Positions 16,362 to 24,172 of a DNA stretch of 64,000 bases are shown one piece after another (within the stretch, counting starts at the first letter, position 1; each line of letters starts with the position of its first letter). A model generated the notes under the pieces. That model saw only the letters and a list, made by a program, of their open reading frames with translations. It ran no database searches and had not been told where the DNA came from. This DNA comes from Streptomyces odontomachi. GTDB lineage: Bacteria; Actinomycetota; Actinomycetes; Streptomycetales; Streptomycetaceae. The stretch covers positions 1-64,000 of the forward strand of contig NZ_JAMJWG010000016.1 in the NCBI RefSeq assembly GCF_024435355.1. Direction: 5' to 3'. A program made the translations under genes and the position numbers.

Positions 16362-16476
16362 ACTTTGCCCTGGTCTCGCCCATCCGTACGAAAGCGGAGT
16401 ACTCCCCGAGTGCCTTGATGGCCTGGGAGGTGGCCTCCAGGAGGGCGGTCCTGACCCGCGACCGGAGGAGTGCGCA

Positions 16477-17601
16477 GTGGCAGCAGGCGAGCGGGCGTCG
16501 GCTCCCGGGAAGCCCGGCGGGAGCGCGGGCGCCGACGGGCTGATGCGCGCCTCCTTGAGCGCTGTGGCACCGGGGACGGCCCTGCGTGACGGCCTGGAGC
16601 GGGTCCTGCGGGGCAACACCGGAGGCCTGATCGTGCTCGGCTCCGACAAGACCGTCGAAGCGATGTGCACCGGCGGTTTCGTGCTCGACGTCGAGTTCAC
16701 CGCGACCCGGCTGCGCGAGCTGTGCAAGCTCGACGGCGGCATCGTGCTCGACAGGGACCTCACCAAGATCCTGCGGGCCGGCGTGCAGCTGGTGCCGGAC
16801 CCGACGATCCCCACCGAGGAGACCGGCACCCGGCACCGCACCGCGGACCGCGTCAGCAAGCAGGTCGGCTTCCCCGTCGTCTCCGTCTCCCAGTCGATGC
16901 GACTGATCGCGTTGTACGTGGACGGGCAGCGGCGGGTGCTGGAGGACTCCGCGGCCATCCTGTCCCGGGCCAACCAGGCCCTGGCCACCCTGGAGCGGTA
17001 CAAGCTGCGGCTCGACGAGGTCGCCGGCACGCTGTCCGCGCTGGAGATCGAGGACCTGGTGACCGTGCGCGACGTCGCCTCGGTCGCGCAGCGCCTGGAG
17101 ATGGTGCGCAGGATCGCGACCGAGATCGCGGAGTACGTGGTCGAGCTGGGCACGGACGGGCGGCTGCTGGCGCTGCAACTGGACGAGTTGATCTCCGGAG
17201 TCGAACCCGAGCGCGAGCTGATCGTGCGCGACTACGTGCCGACCCCGACGGCGAAGCGGTCGCGCACGGTGGACGAGGCACTCGCCGAGCTGGACTCGCT
17301 CTCCCACCCGGAGCTGCTGGAACTGTCCACGGTGGCGCGGGCGCTGGGATACACGGGAGCACCCGAAACCCTGGACACCGCCGTGTCACCGCGCGGTTTC
17401 CGGCTGCTGGCGAAGGTGCCGCGGCTGCCGCGGGCGATCATCGACCGGCTCGTGGAGCACTTCGGCGGACTCCAGAAACTGCTTGCGGCCAGCGTGGACG
17501 ACCTCCAAACCGTGGACGGCGTCGGGGAAGCGCGGGCCCGGAGCGTACGGGAGGGGCTGTCGCGACTGGCGGAGTCGTCGATCCTGGAGCGCTACGTCTA
17601 G
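16477..17601 (+). CDS. disA: DNA integrity scanning protein, diadenylate cyclase DisA
   Basis: Makes the second messenger c-di-AMP from two ATP and scans DNA for branched structures. The 374-residue protein has the N-terminal DAC domain with a DGG triplet (86-88, equivalent of the usual DGA), the GTRHRTAD motif (Arg119-His120-Arg121), a helical linker, and a C-terminal helix-hairpin-helix DNA-binding region (VDDLQTVDGVGEARARSVREGL). The GTG start is set by GGAGGAG 8 nt upstream. RadA, encoded just before, inhibits DisA in Bacillus. c-di-AMP controls osmotic balance and growth in Streptomyces. Confidence 0.95.
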   Translation: MAAGERASAPGKPGGSAGADGLMRASLSAVAPGTALRDGLERVLRGNTGGLIVLGSDKTVEAMCTGGFVLDVEFTATRLRELCKLDGGIVLDRDLTKILRAGVQLVPDPTIPTEETGTRHRTADRVSKQVGFPVVSVSQSMRLIALYVDGQRRVLEDSAAILSRANQALATLERYKLRLDEVAGTLSALEIEDLVTVRDVASVAQRLEMVRRIATEIAEYVVELGTDGRLLALQLDELISGVEPERELIVRDYVPTPTAKRSRTVDEALAELDSLSHPELLELSTVARALGYTGAPETLDTAVSPRGFRLLAKVPRLPRAIIDRLVEHFGGLQKLLAASVDDLQTVDGVGEARARSVREGLSRLAESSILERYV

Positions 17602-17660
17602 GACCGTCTTCCCGTCGCTGACAGCGGCTCGGGACCCCGCCTCTTCCCGTCGGCGCCAGC

Positions 17661-17741
17661 CCTTGCGCGGTTCCCGTCGGTGTCAGTCCTTGCGCGGTCC
17701 CCGTCGGTTTCAGTCCTTGCGCGGTCCCCGTCGGTTTCAGT
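17661..17741. repeat. Three 27-bp tandem repeats spanning a stop codon
   Basis: Units at 17661-17687, 17688-17714 and 17715-17741; the last two are identical. The last unit contains the stop codon (17737-17739) of the minus-strand membrane protein gene. A 27-bp period keeps frame, but the copies are downstream of the stop, in 3' untranslated sequence. Confidence 0.9.
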
Positions 17742-18555
17742 CCTTGTCGAGGACGAACGACGTCTGGGTCTTGGCGAAGCCGGGGGCCTTGGCCTCCGCC
17801 AGGTAGGTGCCGGGGGCGGCGGAGTTGGCCGGGGGTGTGGCGCAGTGCGGGGCGCTGGGCTTGCGGTCCCAGGTGACGGTGTGCGTGATGCTGGTGCCGG
17901 CCGGGACACGGAGGAAGAGGCTGCCGCTGCCGGAAGGACAGTCGTCGGAGGCCCAGAGCTGCTTGTCGCCGTCGGCCTGAGTGATCGTCAGGACCGCGTT
18001 CTTCGCGCCGAGATCGAGCTTGCAGTCGGTGCCCGAGGTGTTCTTCGCGGCGAGTTCGAGGCGGGGTTTCTCGCCCGGGTCGTAGGTGTTGGCGTGGGTG
18101 TGCAGGGTCAGCTTCACGGCGCCCGAGGTGCAGGTGGGCAGGCTCGATCCGGCGGGGACCTCGTGGCCGACCGAGCCACCGCCGGTCTGCGCACCGCCCT
18201 CGCCCGCGCCACCCGTGGCGCCACCGTCCGTGGCACCGCCGTCCGTGCCGCCGGCGGAATCGCCGCCTCCGGAGTCGCCACCGCCACCGGACGAACCGCC
18301 GTCGCTCGACTCGTCACGACCGCCCGGATGCTGGCTGATCGCAGGCCCCGAGCTGGACGGACCCGGGGTGATGGACGGGGCGGGGCCCTTGCCGTCCGAA
18401 CCACCGGAGTCGTGGTGCTTGTCGTTGCCGCTGCCGAAGACGACCAGCCAGACCAGGACCAACCCCACCACCACGAGCAGGGACAGCAGAGCGGCCCTCC
18501 GTCGCCAGTAGATGGAGGAGGGAAGCGGTCCAACCGGATTGCGCAGAGATCCCAC
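17737..18555 (-). CDS. Membrane-anchored protein with extracellular Ig-like domain
   Basis: About 272 residues from GTG 18555; a TTG two codons earlier is possible. TAAGGT lies 6 nt before the GTG, so the message may be leaderless. Order: basic N-terminus (SSIYWRRR), one membrane helix (ALLSLLVVVGLVLVWLVVF), a long Gly/Ser/Asp linker (about 50-135), then a beta-rich domain with paired cysteines (PTCTSGAVKLTL, TDCKLDLG, DDCPSGS, HCATPP), probably disulphide-bonded outside the cell. No catalytic motif. Convergent with disA. Function unknown. Confidence 0.8.
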   Translation of the reverse strand: MGSLRNPVGPLPSSIYWRRRAALLSLLVVVGLVLVWLVVFGSGNDKHHDSGGSDGKGPAPSITPGPSSSGPAISQHPGGRDESSDGGSSGGGGDSGGGDSAGGTDGGATDGGATGGAGEGGAQTGGGSVGHEVPAGSSLPTCTSGAVKLTLHTHANTYDPGEKPRLELAAKNTSGTDCKLDLGAKNAVLTITQADGDKQLWASDDCPSGSGSLFLRVPAGTSITHTVTWDRKPSAPHCATPPANSAAPGTYLAEAKAPGFAKTQTSFVLDKD

Positions 18556-18618
18556 GCGCAAACCTTACGAGACTCCGGGGCGTCCACCCGGCCCACCCTC
18601 CGTACCCGGTCCCAACTT

Positions 18619-18882
18619 TTGCGGATCATCGTCACGGGCTCGGGGGGCGGAGCGCCCGAACTGCCCGTTCCGGTACCGGCGGTGGCCCCGGCGCCGGACC
18701 CGGACCGACCGGATGTGTACGGAAGTCTCCGCTTCGTACGGCATGTGACCGACGGCGATCTCTACAGCGGCGTCACAGAGTTCGCCCATGACGCACCCAG
18801 GGCGATGGGCGGCTTCCGACCCGGCCAAGCCCCGCGCCCTACGGTTTTCGTACCCGCGTCATCCGTCCAGGAGCGCCCGTAG
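18619..18882 (+). CDS. Possible small protein of unknown function
   Basis: An 87-codon frame starting at TTG 18619 and ending at TAG 18882, overlapping the end of the APH-like gene by 24 bp. Codon third positions are mostly G/C and the peptide (e.g. DVYGSLRFVRHVTDGDLYSG) looks less random than a shadow frame. Against it: a weak TTG start, no ribosome site, Pro-rich beginning. It fills an otherwise empty 300-bp gap. Low certainty. Confidence 0.3.
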   Translation: MRIIVTGSGGGAPELPVPVPAVAPAPDPDRPDVYGSLRFVRHVTDGDLYSGVTEFAHDAPRAMGGFRPGQAPRPTVFVPASSVQERP

Positions 18883-19737
18883 CCACTCCGCCTCGCGCTG
18901 CTCGATGTACTCCGCGTCGCTCCGCCAGACGTCGCCGTGTCCCTCGGCCCACAGCCTGGCCCACGGCTGGCGGTGCTCGGCGGCCTCGGTGCGCAGGAAG
19001 TCGTACATGGCGCGGGTGCGGCGGCCCAGCAGGGGCACGAGGCGGCGGCGTTCGGCCTCGTCCAGGCCGTAGGCGTCGACGAAGGTGCGCAGCCGGGCGG
19101 CGGCGTCGGCGCGCCGGAAGGCGGGGTTGGCGGAGAGCGGGAGGAAGCTGTGGGCGGCGTAGGCGAGGTCGCCGAGGCGGGTGCCGGGCGCGGCGCCGTC
19201 CCAGTCGATGAACACCCAGGACGCGGCGCCGTCCGTCACCAGGTTCCACGGCGCCAGGTCGTTGTGCGCGACGATCTCGTCGCCGCCGGTGGGCATGAGC
19301 GTCTGCCAGCGTGCGGTGGCGGGTGGCGTGAAGTCCCTTACGGCGTCGTGGAATTCACGGATCAGCCGGGCCACCCGCGCCAGGTGCGCCGCCGGGTCCA
19401 TTAGCCGGAAGTGGTGCGGCCACACCGCGTCCCCCGGCGCGAACGCGAGGACCTCACGGCCGTGCTCGTCGCGGCCCAAGGGCCGTGGCGCCGCCCGGAA
19501 CCCCACGTCCCACAGGTGCTGCAACAGGGCGTGCACGGCGGGTGTCCAGAAACCCGCGGGCCGGCGCACGGTGTCACCCACCCGCACCACGCCGGCGCTG
19601 ACGTTGCCGCCCGTCAGCGGCACCTCTTCCTCGTCCGGTTCCGGCACCTGTTCCTCCCCCGGTTCCTGCCGCCCTGCCCCACCGCCCCGAACGGGCCTCC
19701 CCCCACCACCCTCAACGGGCGTGGGAGGTACCCCCAT
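18859..19737 (-). CDS. Aminoglycoside phosphotransferase-fold kinase
   Basis: A 292-residue APH/choline-kinase-fold protein. The Brenner motif is VAHNDLAPWNLVTD (catalytic Asp in HND) and the metal-binding Asp is in WVFIDWDGA, followed by GTRLGDLAYAAHSF. The first 50 residues are Gly/Glu/Pro-rich, so the true start may be further in; ATG 19737 is the most natural. Such genes usually act on small molecules and often have no proven resistance role. It stands alone between the disA region and mutY. Confidence 0.75.
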   Translation of the reverse strand: MGVPPTPVEGGGGRPVRGGGAGRQEPGEEQVPEPDEEEVPLTGGNVSAGVVRVGDTVRRPAGFWTPAVHALLQHLWDVGFRAAPRPLGRDEHGREVLAFAPGDAVWPHHFRLMDPAAHLARVARLIREFHDAVRDFTPPATARWQTLMPTGGDEIVAHNDLAPWNLVTDGAASWVFIDWDGAAPGTRLGDLAYAAHSFLPLSANPAFRRADAAARLRTFVDAYGLDEAERRRLVPLLGRRTRAMYDFLRTEAAEHRQPWARLWAEGHGDVWRSDAEYIEQREAEWLRALLDG

Positions 19738-20157
19738 CAACCCCCTCAGTCTCACGCACCCGCCCACCCCGCCTCACCACGTTTTCCACCCGCTCCCCCA
19801 CCGGCACCCGGCCGGGGCACAGCCCTCTCTCCACCTCACCGGCCTCACCGGCCTCACCGGCCTCACCCACGCCCGGTACCTCGCCCCCACCGGCGTCACC
19901 CACGTCCCACCGGACACGTCACTCACACGCCACTCACCTCCCGCCGGGTCGAGTACGCGACGGGCGGGCGGGCACACGTCCCACGTCCGCCCCCGCCCAT
20001 CCCCCACAATGGGCGCCCACGCCCTGCCGGGGCGTACCGACCACCCGCCCCCCGTCCAAATGGCCCCACACCCCCACACCCCCACACCCCGGCCGGCCCA
20101 CACCCCGGCCGCGTAAACCACGCACGCCCCACCCCCCATGGGAGGATCGGCCCTGCC
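19738..20157. other. C-rich low-complexity spacer upstream of mutY
   Basis: About 420 bp with strong strand asymmetry: C-rich on the plus strand, with runs of CACCCCCACACCCC and four tandem CACCGGCCT-type 9-mers at about 19836-19866. Open frames continue through it only because stops are rare. No gene is supported. GGGAGGA near the end is the mutY ribosome site. Confidence 0.6.
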
Positions 20158-21249
20158 ATGACTGCGCCGCCGAAGAACACCCCCTGCACCGCGCCCGACG
20201 CCCCCACCACGCCCATGCCCCCCACACCCACCGCACCGGACACCGGCACCACGCCACCCTCCGGCCTCGCCACGCCCGCTGCCGCAGGCGCCCCCTCCGT
20301 CCCCGCCGCCACACACGCGCCGGCGACCCCCGAAGCCGTGCGCACCGACGCCGTGCCCACCGACGCTCTCGCCGCCGCCACCGCGCTGCACTCACCGGTC
20401 CTCGCCTGGTTCGACCAGCACGCGCGTGACCTGCCGTGGCGGCGTCCCGAGGCCGGGGCGTGGGGCGTGATGGTCAGCGAGTTCATGCTCCAGCAGACGC
20501 CGGTCAGCCGGGTGCTGCCGGTCTACGAGCAGTGGATGGCCCGCTGGCCGCGCCCCGCCGACCTGGCCGCCGAGGCCCCCGGTGAGGCGGTTCGCGCCTG
20601 GGGGCGGCTGGGCTATCCGCGGCGCGCCCTGCGGCTGCACGGTGCCGCGGTCGCCATAACGGAGCGGCACGGCGGCGACGTGCCCACGCAGCACGCGCAG
20701 CTGCTCGCGCTGCCCGGCATCGGCGAGTACACCGCGGCGGCCGTGGCGTCGTTCGCGTACGGCCAGCGGCACCCGGTGCTGGACACGAACGTGCGCCGGG
20801 TCCTCGCCCGTGCGGTGACCGGCGTCCAGTACCCGCCCAACGCCACCACGGCGGCCGAGCGCAAGCTGGCCCGCGCCCTGCTGCCCGACGACGCGGCCAC
20901 CGCCGCCCGCTGGGCCGCCGCCTCCATGGAGCTGGGCGCGCTGGTGTGCACCGCCAAGAACGAGAACTGCGCCCGCTGCCCGGTCACCGACCGGTGCGCC
21001 TGGCGGCTCGCCGGCAAGCCGGAGCACGCCGGCCCGGCCCGCCGCGGCCAGACCTACGCGGGCACCGACCGCCAGGTGCGCGGCAAGCTGCTGGCCGTCC
21101 TGCGCGAGGCGCCCGGCGCCGTCCCCCAGCACGTGCTCGACCGGGTGTGGCACGAGCCCGTCCAGCGGGCCCGGGCGTTGGACGGGCTGGTCGCCGACGG
21201 CCTGGTCGAGCCTCTCCCGCACGGTATGTATCGGCTGCCCCTCACCTGA
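20158..21249 (+). CDS. mutY: A/G-specific adenine DNA glycosylase
   Basis: Removes adenine mispaired with 8-oxoguanine. The 363-residue protein starts at ATG 20158 behind GGGAGGA. The first 80 residues are a Thr/Pro/Ala-rich tail absent from E. coli MutY. The core holds the catalytic Glu in SEFMLQQTPVSRVLPVYEQW, the helix-hairpin-helix LPGIGEYTAAAV, the catalytic Asp in VLDTNVRRVLAR, and the 4Fe-4S ligands Cys-x6-Cys-x2-Cys-x5-Cys (CTAKNENCARCPVTDRC). Only a short domain follows the cluster, as in other actinobacterial MutY proteins, which lack the full NUDIX-like 8-oxoG domain. Confidence 0.95.
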   Translation: MTAPPKNTPCTAPDAPTTPMPPTPTAPDTGTTPPSGLATPAAAGAPSVPAATHAPATPEAVRTDAVPTDALAAATALHSPVLAWFDQHARDLPWRRPEAGAWGVMVSEFMLQQTPVSRVLPVYEQWMARWPRPADLAAEAPGEAVRAWGRLGYPRRALRLHGAAVAITERHGGDVPTQHAQLLALPGIGEYTAAAVASFAYGQRHPVLDTNVRRVLARAVTGVQYPPNATTAAERKLARALLPDDAATAARWAAASMELGALVCTAKNENCARCPVTDRCAWRLAGKPEHAGPARRGQTYAGTDRQVRGKLLAVLREAPGAVPQHVLDRVWHEPVQRARALDGLVADGLVEPLPHGMYRLPLT

Positions 21250-21274
21250 CGGTCCGGTTCACCTGACCGTCAGG
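21245..21274 (+). terminator. Hairpin at the mutY stop codon
   Basis: CCTGACGGT (21245-21253) pairs perfectly with ACCGTCAGG (21266-21274). It overlaps the stop codon and probably ends the mutY transcript; there is no U-tract, as is usual in Streptomyces. Confidence 0.6.
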
Positions 21275-21817
21275 TCCGCCACGCCCCCTGCCCCCGCACC
21301 GCCCGGCATCGCCCGGTGCCACCGCCTGACCAGGCAATACCGCCCCCGCGCGCCCCCGTCCAGACCGTGTCGAACACCCCTCGCCGTCCGCCCCGTCACC
21401 GCACCGCTCGGTCACATCACGGCCTCGTCACACCGCCGCCGTACGGCTGTTACACAACCGACGGACAGCCGTGCGTCTGCCGCATGCTGGCCCCCGGATG
21501 GCCGTGACAACGCTGCCGTAGCGTCACATCCAACGTCGGAAGCGGTCCTCGCACCGCCACCACCAGGGCCTCAGTGGCCCGGGGCGGCGCGGACGACCGC
21601 ACGGCAGCCGGCACACCGCCGGCAGCACACGACAGACGACAGACGACACACACGCACGGCAGGCGAGGCCCCCGGCCACGCCCGGACCCGCGGCACATCC
21701 GCGGCGCCGCACACGCCGTGCACCACAGGCGGCGCGCGACGGGGCGACCGGACGGCAGGGGGCCGTACGGGCCGCGCTGTGGACGAGACGCAACGGTCCG
21801 AGCGGAGGCGGTTTTCG
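21275..21817. promoter_or_regulatory. sigE upstream regulatory region
   Basis: About 540 bp without a gene, ahead of sigE. In S. coelicolor the sigE promoter is activated by phosphorylated CseB. The notable element is an inverted repeat, ACGGCTGT (21443-21450) and ACAGCCGT (21465-21472) with a 14-nt spacer, in a locally less GC-rich stretch. From about 21500 it becomes CAC/GGC-rich with no structure I can name. The sigE ribosome site GGAGG lies at about 21802-21806. Confidence 0.5.
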
Positions 21818-22357
21818 ATGGCGCATGGCCAGGTACTTGAGTTCGAGGAGTACGTACGCACCCGGCAGGACGCCCTGCTGCGCAGCGCCCGGCGCCTGGT
21901 GCCGGACCCGACCGACGCCCAGGACCTGCTCCAGACCGCTCTGGCCCGCACCTACGGCCGCTGGGACGGCATCGCTGACAAGCGGCTGGCCGACGCCTAC
22001 CTGCGCCGCGTCATGATCAACACGCGGACGGAGTGGTGGCGCGCCCGCAAGCTGGAGGAGGTGCCCACCGAGCAGCTGCCCGAGTCCTGCATCGACGACT
22101 CCACCGAGCAGTACGCTGACCGCGCCCTGCTGATGGACGCCATGAAAGTGCTGGCTCCCAAGCAGCGCAGTGTCGTGATGCTGCGACACTGGGAGCAGAT
22201 GTCCACAGAGGAGACCGCCGCCGCGCTCGGCATGACGGTCGGCACGGTCAAGAGCACGCTGCACCGGGCACTGGCCCGGCTCCGCCAGGAGCTGGAGCGC
22301 CGCGCCCTGGATGCGCGCGCGCTCGAGTACGGAGAGCGGGAGCGGTGCGCGGCGTAG
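21818..22357 (+). CDS. sigE: ECF sigma factor SigE, cell-envelope stress
   Basis: Directs RNA polymerase to cell-wall stress genes in Streptomyces. The 179-residue protein has region 2 (DAQDLLQTALARTYGRWDGI, AYLRRVMINTRTEWWR) and region 4 (LAPKQRSVVMLRHWEQMSTEETAAALGMTVGTVKSTLHRALARL). It matches the S. coelicolor protein as I remember it, including the start MxxVLEFEEYVRTRQDALL. ATG 21818 is preferred over GTG 21779 because GGAGG precedes it. No anti-sigma gene follows; instead control is by the CseABC genes downstream, which is the known arrangement. Confidence 0.96.
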   Translation: MAHGQVLEFEEYVRTRQDALLRSARRLVPDPTDAQDLLQTALARTYGRWDGIADKRLADAYLRRVMINTRTEWWRARKLEEVPTEQLPESCIDDSTEQYADRALLMDAMKVLAPKQRSVVMLRHWEQMSTEETAAALGMTVGTVKSTLHRALARLRQELERRALDARALEYGERERCAA

Positions 22358-23076
22358 GCAGAGCACATCCCCGGGGCGGCGGTGCCCCGGAGACGGCGGG
22401 CGGCCCTGAGCGGCCCGCCGGAACCCACGACCGCGCACGCGCCGGCGTGGATCACCGCCCGGCCGTCCGGCTCGCCGCGGCGGCGCTGCTGGCCACCACC
22501 GCGCTGCTGACCGGCTGTTCACCGACCAACGGCGTCGGCGCACGGGACGAGGGCCCGGCGCGCACCGACACCGTCGGCCACACCGCGGCCTCCCCGGCGT
22601 CGTCCGCGTCCCCCTCACCGGCCCTCGAGCGGGTCGACGCGGTCAAGCTCGTCATGGCGGACGAGCAGGTGGGCAAGGACGTCAAGCGGGCCCTCAAGCG
22701 CTGCGGGGCCAATGGCTACCCGGTCGACGTCAGTTACGGCAAGCTCACCGGAGCCGCCTCGGCCGACGTCGTGGTGAACGTGATGACCTGCGACTCGGTC
22801 GGCGTAGGGTCGTATGTGTACCGCCCGGACGGGGACCGCTTCCGCGACGTCTTCCGTAACGAGCAGCCGCAGGTCTACGCGGAGATCGATCGCGGCGATC
22901 TGGTGGTCACACAGAAGGTGTACCGGGAGGACGACCAGCTTGCGTACCCGTCCAGCGAGGACGTGATCACCTACAGCTGGTCGGCGTCGGAGGGCCGTTT
23001 CACGGAGCAGGACCGCACGCACAACGACTACAGCAACCCGGTGGGCGGCGGCAAAGCCCCCACCTCGGACAACTGA
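22345..23076 (+). CDS. cseA: CseA lipoprotein, negative modulator of the SigE system
   Basis: Extracellular lipoprotein that in S. coelicolor dampens signalling through CseC. GTG 22345 overlaps the sigE stop and gives 243 residues with a 40-residue charged leader before the hydrophobic signal LAAAALLATTALLTGC, whose LTGC is the lipobox. A GTG at 22447 would give a normal-length signal peptide and may be the real start. The mature part is Ser/Pro/Ala-rich first, then a compact domain with two cysteines (LKRCGANG, VMTCDSVG). Confidence 0.9.
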   Translation: MRGVGRAHPRGGGAPETAGGPERPAGTHDRARAGVDHRPAVRLAAAALLATTALLTGCSPTNGVGARDEGPARTDTVGHTAASPASSASPSPALERVDAVKLVMADEQVGKDVKRALKRCGANGYPVDVSYGKLTGAASADVVVNVMTCDSVGVGSYVYRPDGDRFRDVFRNEQPQVYAEIDRGDLVVTQKVYREDDQLAYPSSEDVITYSWSASEGRFTEQDRTHNDYSNPVGGGKAPTSDN

Positions 23077-23244
23077 ACGCGACCGGACTCCCGGTGGACC
23101 CGAAGGGCCCGGGCGCACAGCACACGGCCCCGCGCAGAGCGGACGGACAACGGACACAGCGGCGTGCAGAACACCGGCACGCGGGCACAAGACCCTCGCG
23201 GGCACACGGACATGCGAATAAGTGAAGGGGAGCGGCGGATTCGG

Positions 23245-24165
23245 ATGGCGCAGCGGACGGAGCACACCCATGTCCTCTTCGTCGAGGACGACGACGTCAT
23301 CCGCGAGGCCACGCAGCTGGCCCTGGAGCGGGACGGCTATGTGGTGACGGCCATGCCCGACGGCCTGTCGGGTCTCGAGGCGTTCCGCGCCAACCGCCCG
23401 GACATCGCCCTGCTCGACGTGATGGTGCCGGGCCTCGACGGGGTGAGCCTGTGTCGCCGCATCCGCGACGAGTCCACCGTCCCGGTGATCATGCTCTCGG
23501 CCCGTGCCGACTCGATCGACGTCGTACTGGGCCTGGAGGCGGGCGCGGACGACTACGTGACCAAGCCGTTCGACGGGGCGGTGCTGGTCGCGCGGATCCG
23601 TGCGGTGCTGCGGCGCTTCGGGCATGCGAGCGGGCCGCTGTCCGGCGCGGGCCAGGGTGCCGGCGGCAGCTTCGGAGCGGGCCAGGGCGCGGGCGGCACC
23701 TTCGGAGCAGGCTTCGACGGCGGACCGGCGGCAGGCGGCGGCGCCGTGCAGGGCCAGGGCGGGCACGGTGGGCACGGCGGAGGCGGTGGGCACGGCGGAG
23801 GCGGTGGGCACAACGGTGCCGACGAACGTGTCGCCCCCGACAGTGTGGAGCGGATAACCGCGACCTCTGCGGGCCATCGCGGGGTGCTCCGCTTCGGCGA
23901 CCTGTGGGTCGACACGGAAGGCATGGAGGTGCGCCGGGGCGGTCAGCCGGTGGCGCTGACGCCGACCGAGATGCGGCTGCTGCTGGAGTTCTCCGCCTCG
24001 CCCGGCACCGTGTTCTCCCGCGACAAGCTGCTGCAACGGGTCTGGGACTACGGCTGGGGCGGCGACACACGGGTCGTCGACGTGCATGTGCAGCGGCTGC
24101 GCGCCAAGATCGGCCAGGACCGGATCGAGACGGTCCGCGGCTTCGGCTACAAGTTGAAGGCCTGA
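23245..24165 (+). CDS. cseB: Response regulator CseB with enlarged Gly/His linker
   Basis: OmpR-family activator of the sigE promoter. Receiver domain (about 9-125): acidic pair in VLFVEDDDVI, phospho-acceptor Asp58 in ALLDVMVPG, and the conserved Lys in VTKPF. The winged-helix domain starts near 213 (GVLRFGDLWVD) and ends with TVRGFGYKLKA. Between them, residues about 129-212 form a Gly/His/Ala-rich linker with repeats (GAGQGAGG, GGHGGGGGHGGGGG), making 306 residues where S. coelicolor CseB is, as I recall, about 70 shorter. ATG 23245 is chosen by homology; an in-frame ATG at 23212 is possible. Confidence 0.94.
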   Translation: MAQRTEHTHVLFVEDDDVIREATQLALERDGYVVTAMPDGLSGLEAFRANRPDIALLDVMVPGLDGVSLCRRIRDESTVPVIMLSARADSIDVVLGLEAGADDYVTKPFDGAVLVARIRAVLRRFGHASGPLSGAGQGAGGSFGAGQGAGGTFGAGFDGGPAAGGGAVQGQGGHGGHGGGGGHGGGGGHNGADERVAPDSVERITATSAGHRGVLRFGDLWVDTEGMEVRRGGQPVALTPTEMRLLLEFSASPGTVFSRDKLLQRVWDYGWGGDTRVVDVHVQRLRAKIGQDRIETVRGFGYKLKA

Positions 24166-24172
24166 CCCGGGC

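Noticed and set aside
19411..20157. N-terminal extension of MutY by about 250 residues
   Set aside because: The frame is open only because stops are rare. The ATG at 20158 has a good GGGAGGA site and the upstream part is low complexity and overlaps the APH-like gene.
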